Origin: Thalassobacillus cyri
Lineage (GTDB): Bacteria; Bacillota; Bacilli; Bacillales; Halobacillaceae
Length of the DNA: 64,000 nt
Assembly (NCBI RefSeq): GCF_900107755.1
Contig: NZ_FNQR01000001.1
Span: 62,001 to 126,000, forward strand
Direction of reading: 5' to 3'
A program made the translations under genes and the position numbers. Below are positions 59,986 through 64,000 of this stretch, piece after piece. How positions within the stretch are numbered: position 1 is the stretch's first letter; each line of letters begins with the position of its first letter. A model generated the notes under the pieces. The model ran no database searches and was not told the DNA's origin. It saw only the letters and a list, made by a program, of their open reading frames with translations.

Positions 59986-60768
59986 ATGAAATTTGTTCGT
60001 TTTAAAACTGACAAAGAATCTGTGATAAAACAAGGCATACTGGCAGAGGGAGGAGTAAAGGAAATAAGGGGAGAGATTTTCACCCAATGGGAGTATACCG
60101 GAGAGAATTTACCGGAAGACTCAGTCCGATTAGCCGCGCCACTTGCTCCTAACCATATTATTGGGATTGGTGCCAATTTTGTAGCTAATGAAGAAGACTT
60201 GCCAGAGAAAGGGCCTGACATGCCAGTCTTTTTCTTTAAGCCAAACGCTTCTGTCATCGGACCGGGAGAAGAAATCAAATTGCCCGCCTCCGTAGATGAA
60301 GCGAAGTTTGAGTCGGAGCTGGCGGTTGTTATTGGGAAGGAAGCTTCCGGAATCAGTGAAGAGGAAGTGTTCGATTATGTGTTTGGTTATACAGTCGGTA
60401 ACGATGTGACCGCGCCGAAGTTTTTCCATGAGGATGGGCACTGGACGTTAGGGAAATCGTTCGACACGTTCACGCCACTTGGTCCAGTTATTGAGACAGA
60501 GTTCGATGCGCTGGCAGCTCGTATCGAAGCTGTTCATAACGGCGAGAAAAAACAGGACAGCCCTACTTCTTTGATGATTGTTTCAATCCAGCGTATGATT
60601 GCTTATTTAAGTAATGTCATGACCCTTAAGCCAGGGGATGTGATTCTAACTGGAAGTCCAGTAGGGGCAGATTTTCTGAAAGAAAATGACGAAATCGCTT
60701 GTTCCATAGAAGGGATCGGTACGCTTAAGAATAAAGTGATTAAAGTAAAGCAAGCTTCAATCGTTTAA
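59986..60768 (+). CDS. Fumarylacetoacetate-hydrolase-family enzyme
   Basis: 260 residues. FAH-fold motifs: IIGIGANFVANEE, the metal ligands in ESELAVVIGKE (E-x-E) and the Asp in YTVGNDVTAP, KSFDTFTPLGP, and GDVILTGSPVG. Acts on 2,4-diketo acids or decarboxylates/isomerises homologues in aromatic and sugar-acid breakdown. Possibly converts the compound taken up by the ECF transporter. ATG has AAAGGAGC 10 bases upstream. Confidence 0.88.
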   Translation: MKFVRFKTDKESVIKQGILAEGGVKEIRGEIFTQWEYTGENLPEDSVRLAAPLAPNHIIGIGANFVANEEDLPEKGPDMPVFFFKPNASVIGPGEEIKLPASVDEAKFESELAVVIGKEASGISEEEVFDYVFGYTVGNDVTAPKFFHEDGHWTLGKSFDTFTPLGPVIETEFDALAARIEAVHNGEKKQDSPTSLMIVSIQRMIAYLSNVMTLKPGDVILTGSPVGADFLKENDEIACSIEGIGTLKNKVIKVKQASIV

Positions 60769-60789
60769 ACATTCTTTTATAATTATATA

Positions 60790-60804
60790 AAAACGTTTCC
60801 ACAC
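60790..60804. promoter_or_regulatory. LacI-type operator after the FAH gene
   Basis: AAAACGTTTCCACAC, the reverse complement of the site type at 59059, about 65 bases before the lacI-type promoter. Confidence 0.6.
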
Positions 60805-60865
60805 GCTTCCCCCGGATAATAGAAATCAAATGCTGAAAATTATAATAAAAGTTTTCAGAAAATTA

Positions 60866-60894
60866 TTGAATCATTTGCCCGATAGCCGTATAAT
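60866..60894 (+). promoter_or_regulatory. SigA promoter of the LacI regulator and ecfT-ecfA operon
   Basis: -35 TTGAAT (60866-60871), 17-base spacer, -10 TATAAT (60889-60894). Confidence 0.8.
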
Positions 60895-60902
60895 AACCAT
60901 AA

Positions 60903-60974
60903 GTAAACGTTTTCAAGACAGGCATAAAAAGAACAAGAGCGTTTTCTACTTATGCCTATAGGGAAACGTTTCCA
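60903..60974. promoter_or_regulatory. Operator cluster in the leader of the LacI gene
   Basis: Three sites in 72 bases: GTAAACGTTTTCAAG (60903-60917), GAGCGTTTTCTAC (60937-60949) and the fully palindromic GGAAACGTTTCC (60962-60973). The middle one lies in the right arm of a long hairpin (AGGCATAA at about 60919 with TTATGCCT at about 60950). Position downstream of the start site suggests autorepression by roadblock. Confidence 0.7.
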
Positions 60975-60999
60975 CAAATTATTTGGGGAAGTGAAAAAT

Positions 61000-62025
61000 G
61001 TGGAAAAGACAGTAACGATTAAAGATGTTGCTCGGAAAGCAAACGTATCGATTTCAACCGTTTCCCGAGTATTGAATAACAGTGGCTATACCAGTGCAAG
61101 TGTGAAAGAGAAAGTTAACAAAGCGGTGGATGAATTGAAATTCCAGAAAAACATGGTGGCAACCGCGATGATAAAGAAACAGACATCGACCTTCGGATTG
61201 ATCATACCTGATATTAAAAACATTTTTTACGGAGAGCTGACCAGGGCAATTGAAGATAAAGCCCATCAGCACGGATTCAATGTCATCCTTTGCAATACCG
61301 ATAACAACCTCGAAAAAGAAAAAGAGTATCTGAACTTCCTGCTCCGGAAAGGGATTGATGGAATCATCTTTTCTACACCGGAAATTAATGATAGGAATAT
61401 CCGGGAAGTAATGAAATCCAGACCGGATCTTCCGATGGTCATCCTCGGAAGTAAAGTGCAGAATGTCAGACTTGATGAAGTGTTAGTAGATAACGTTGAT
61501 GGTGGTTACACAGCTACGGAGCATTTGATCGACCTCGGGCATGAAAGAATAGGGTACATTGGTGGTCAACCGGACTCTTATGCTACAGTCGAACGTTTAA
61601 AAGGGTTCAAGGCTGCAATGGAAGAACGGGCACTCCCGTTGGATAAGAACCATATCAAACTGGATGAATTTAAAATTCACAGTGGTTATGAAAAAGGAAA
61701 AGAGATACTTGCGGAGAATGATCGACCGACGGCAATTTTTGCTGGTAACGACGCAATCGCTGTAGGTGTTTATAAAGCAGCCCGTGAGTTGGGGATAAGA
61801 ATTCCAGAAGATCTATCCGTTATTGGATTTGATGATTCTCAATTCGCGGAGATTGTCGACCCGGGGTTGACAACGATTCGAACGCCAATTGCTGAAATGG
61901 GAGAAAAAACAGTGGAACTGGCTGTTCAAATCATAAAGGAGAACAAGAACTTTAAAGAAAGCATCATGTTTCCGCCAACCTTGGTGGAACGTGCATCGAC
62001 TGCCAGTGTCAAGAAGGTTCATTAA
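61000..62025 (+). CDS. LacI-family transcriptional repressor
   Basis: 341 residues from GTG 61000 (GGGGAAG 8 bases upstream; an upstream ATG at 60952 overlaps the operators). N-terminal helix-turn-helix VTIKDVARKANVSISTVSRVLNN and hinge, then the periplasmic-binding-type effector domain (FGLIIPDIKNIFYGEL; AIFAGNDAIAVGVYKAARELG; VIGFDDSQFAEIVDPGLTTI). The effector is probably a sugar-like or small acid compound. First gene of the transcript with ecfT and ecfA. Confidence 0.94.
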   Translation: MEKTVTIKDVARKANVSISTVSRVLNNSGYTSASVKEKVNKAVDELKFQKNMVATAMIKKQTSTFGLIIPDIKNIFYGELTRAIEDKAHQHGFNVILCNTDNNLEKEKEYLNFLLRKGIDGIIFSTPEINDRNIREVMKSRPDLPMVILGSKVQNVRLDEVLVDNVDGGYTATEHLIDLGHERIGYIGGQPDSYATVERLKGFKAAMEERALPLDKNHIKLDEFKIHSGYEKGKEILAENDRPTAIFAGNDAIAVGVYKAARELGIRIPEDLSVIGFDDSQFAEIVDPGLTTIRTPIAEMGEKTVELAVQIIKENKNFKESIMFPPTLVERASTASVKKVH

Positions 62026-62060
62026 GCAATCACACGCAACAAGGCAAAGGAGGAAAATAT

Positions 62061-62954
62061 ATGAATAGTTTGTACATGCCGAAAGATAGTCTGATCCATA
62101 GCCTGGATCCAAGGACGAAGATGTTGTTTGTTGTATTTGTTGTCGCAAGTTCGTTCATCCTTAATGATCCTGCCTTACAGCTTGTTTTTCTGGTAGCGTT
62201 GTTTCCATTGGTGGTCATGGCGAAAGTAGTAAAACCGTACCTCATCTCGATTCAGTTTTTACTGCTGTTCGCCGTACTGATCATGACAGTGCATGGCATC
62301 TATAACCCGATTGGAGTCACTCCGGTTTTTGAAATTTTCGGAGGCCTGACCTTTAAATATGAATCGATGGTCTACGCATCTGTCATGTCCTTCCGGATTC
62401 TGGTTATCGGTACCGCCGCCGTGTTATTCGTCATGACAACCCACCCATCCGATATGGCGTCGGCACTTGTAAAGTGGAAAGTCCCTCACTCGTTCGCGTT
62501 TATATTATTATCAACCTTTCAGATCATCCCCATCATTGCCAGGGAAGCCAAAATCGTCATGGAAGCCCAGCAGGCAAGGTGCCTGGATGTGAAAGGAAGC
62601 CTCATACAACGTGTTAAAAATCTGGTTCCGATGTTCGCCCCCCTTTTTATTATTACATTCATGAAAGTGCATCAGCTATCCTACGTGCTCGAATGCCGTG
62701 CATTCAGTCGTAAGGGAGAAAAGACAAGCCTTCGCGAAACGAAAATTGGTTCACTTGACTATACCTTCCTCTTAGGAATGCTAGGGTTCCTGGCATTTGA
62801 AATTTATTTAAAATTATTCATGATGGGATCACTACAGCTTACGACTGATGCTTTGCTCACCTACTCATTGTTCGGAACATGGATCGTATTTGGATTCATG
62901 ATCATCAAATTTGTGGTGAAACAATTTCAGGGAAAGATCGGAGGGGCTAACTGA
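62061..62954 (+). CDS. ecfT: ECF transporter transmembrane component EcfT
   Basis: 297 residues with five or six helices. N-terminal SLIHSLDPRTKMLFVV is the EcfT start signature, and the two coupling helices carry the A-R-C/G motifs: QQARCLDVKG and LECRAFSRKG. Links the S component to the two ATPases. AAAGGAGG precedes the ATG; the stop overlaps the ecfA start. A dedicated copy: the housekeeping ecf set of Bacilli lies with ribosomal genes, not here. Confidence 0.93.
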   Translation: MNSLYMPKDSLIHSLDPRTKMLFVVFVVASSFILNDPALQLVFLVALFPLVVMAKVVKPYLISIQFLLLFAVLIMTVHGIYNPIGVTPVFEIFGGLTFKYESMVYASVMSFRILVIGTAAVLFVMTTHPSDMASALVKWKVPHSFAFILLSTFQIIPIIAREAKIVMEAQQARCLDVKGSLIQRVKNLVPMFAPLFIITFMKVHQLSYVLECRAFSRKGEKTSLRETKIGSLDYTFLLGMLGFLAFEIYLKLFMMGSLQLTTDALLTYSLFGTWIVFGFMIIKFVVKQFQGKIGGAN

Positions 62955-63802
62955 TGGCAGCAAAAGCAATAGAAGTGAACAATCTGACCTTCAGCTATCC
63001 GGACACCGATGAGCCGGTATTGAAAGATATCAATTTTTCTATTAACCATGGGGAAATTCTCGGTATCATCGGACCAACAGGAGCAGGAAAATCAACGCTC
63101 GCCATGTGCGTGAATGGACTGGTTCCACAAGTCATCAATGGAGAGATGGAAGGAACGGTAAAAGTGAATGGCTCTGAGGTAAGTGAAAGTTCGGTTGCCA
63201 AAATGTCGGAGGATGTCGGCTTCGTTTTCCAGGAACCGGAGAACCAATTGAGTCAGATGACAATTGAAGAAGAAGTAGCATTCGGAATGGGAAATCTGGG
63301 AGTTCCAAGAGATGACATGCGTGTCCGGATTACAGATGCTCTTGAGCAGGTCGGTTTGACCGGTTTTGAAAAAAGAAGTCCTTTGGCGTTATCTGGCGGC
63401 CAGCAGCAAAGGCTTGCGATTGCAGCCGTGCTGGCGATGCGGCCTTCGATCATGATTATGGACGAGCCAACTTCGATGCTTGATCCGAAAGGAAAAAATG
63501 AAGTGTATGATGTCTTGAAAAACCTGAAAGATTATGGGATGACCGGCATTATCATCGACCATGAAGTAGAGCGTATCGCCGCATACTGCGACAAAGTCCT
63601 TGTCCTATATGAAGGAGAAGTACAAATGTTTGCTCCTTCCGAAGAAGTATTTACAAATATTAAAAAAATGCATGAGCTTACTCTTAATGCTCCTCAAGTT
63701 ACGGAGTTTCTGAGCAGCTATAATCAGGCTTTTGGCAAAGATGTAAAGTTGTCTACGACATTGGAAGAAGCAGTTGACAATTTTGAAAGCGTATGCAAAT
63801 AA
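62954..63802 (+). CDS. ecfA: ECF transporter ATPase EcfA, first
   Basis: 282 residues, ABC ATPase: Walker A GPTGAGKST, Q-loop FQEPENQ, signature ALSGGQQQRL, Walker B IMIMDEPTSMLD, H-loop IIDHE. The FQEPENQLS and the DEPTSMLDP form are typical of EcfA1/A2. ATG overlaps the ecfT stop (ATGA-type). The extra 40-residue C-terminal part (EEVFTNIKKMHELTLNAPQ and on) is the usual EcfA interface. Confidence 0.94.
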   Translation: MAAKAIEVNNLTFSYPDTDEPVLKDINFSINHGEILGIIGPTGAGKSTLAMCVNGLVPQVINGEMEGTVKVNGSEVSESSVAKMSEDVGFVFQEPENQLSQMTIEEEVAFGMGNLGVPRDDMRVRITDALEQVGLTGFEKRSPLALSGGQQQRLAIAAVLAMRPSIMIMDEPTSMLDPKGKNEVYDVLKNLKDYGMTGIIIDHEVERIAAYCDKVLVLYEGEVQMFAPSEEVFTNIKKMHELTLNAPQVTEFLSSYNQAFGKDVKLSTTLEEAVDNFESVCK

Positions 63803-63821
63803 ACACATGGAGGTGAAGTGA

Positions 63822-64000
63822 GTGGAACCATATATCTCAGTGAAAAATGTCTCTCATAAGTACCCGAACGGCGTGACTGCCATCAAAGATATTAACCTCG
63901 ACATTCACGAAGGAGAAGTGGTAGCTATCCTTGGCAGTAACGGATCCGGCAAAACAACACTCGTCAAACATTTCAATGGCCTGCTCAAACCTACCAAAGG
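63822..64000 (+). CDS. ECF transporter ATPase EcfA, second (cut by window edge)
   Basis: Starts at GTG 63822 after GGAGGTGA and runs off the end. The visible 59 codons encode VEPYISVKNVSHKYPNGVTA, then IHEGEVVAILGSNGSGKTT (Walker A) and LVKHFNGLLKPT, the N terminus of an EcfA-type ATPase. It follows the first ecfA after 19 bases, completing the usual T-A-A' set. Confidence 0.92.
   Translation, partial: MEPYISVKNVSHKYPNGVTAIKDINLDIHEGEVVAILGSNGSGKTTLVKHFNGLLKPTK

Overview
This window is a chromosomal segment of a spore-forming member of the Bacillaceae. Three things support that: the gene order coiA, pepF, roxS, spxH, yjbI, yjbK, relQ, nadK, rluD-type, prpE ... fabI, cotO, cotZ ... yjcF, yjcG, yjcH follows the yjbF to yjcH stretch of Bacillus subtilis; spore coat genes and a SpoIIP gene are present; and Shine-Dalgarno sites are strong and purine-rich, with frequent GTG and TTG starts. 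The species cannot be named from the sequence alone. Moderate G+C and the mix of transporters would fit a halotolerant genus, but that is inference.

Layout. 1-3805: 3' end of coiA, oligoendopeptidase F, a small membrane protein, a frameshifted Nudix gene. 3868-4038: a small RNA with the hallmarks of RoxS/RsaE, with a Rex-type operator in front. 4101-4557 and 15244-15578: two copies of a non-coding dispersed repeat. 4679-14730: MFS exporter, spxH/yjbI/yjbK (minus strand), relQ-nadK-rluD-type (plus strand), prpE, mgtE and a CPA2 antiporter. 15799-16641: FapR-controlled fabI. 17006-19868: spore-coat cluster (cotO, cotZ, a repeat-rich CotG-like gene with a frameshifted tail, a DUF1360 gene and small genes). 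19900-23366: MBL hydrolase, DUF421, yjcF/yjcG/yjcH. 23620-23692: tRNA-Val(GAC).

23700-31120 is accessory. It begins at the tRNA and contains two decayed copies of the tRNA 3' half (about 25829 and 31056), as expected for old integration events. It carries gene fragments, a nitronate monooxygenase-like gene, a FAD oxidoreductase, and several genes that look copper-related (a DUF326 remnant, DUF4396, a Met-rich exported protein, a cupredoxin lipoprotein), with a spoIIP gene between them. 31190-39042 holds a TetR/MMPL/coiled-coil exporter unit, a cytoplasmic CWB2-repeat protein and a MATE exporter.

39377-53571 is a cobalamin region behind two cobalamin riboswitches. The first leads cobO-cbiA-cobQ-cobT. 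The second leads btuF-btuC-btuD::cbiZ-cbiB-cobD-cobU-cobS-cobC-type-(second cobU-like)-(second phosphatase)-bluB. Together these cover corrinoid uptake, salvage, adenosylation, side-chain amidation, nucleotide-loop assembly and lower-ligand synthesis; no corrin-ring genes are in the window. 53818-58553 is an omega-aminotransferase/amidohydrolase/sodium-symporter operon behind a long structured leader RNA that I do not recognise. 58979-64000 is a LacI-controlled ECF transporter locus (S component, FAH-family enzyme, LacI regulator, EcfT, two EcfA ATPases; the last is cut by the window edge) with at least six LacI-type operators.
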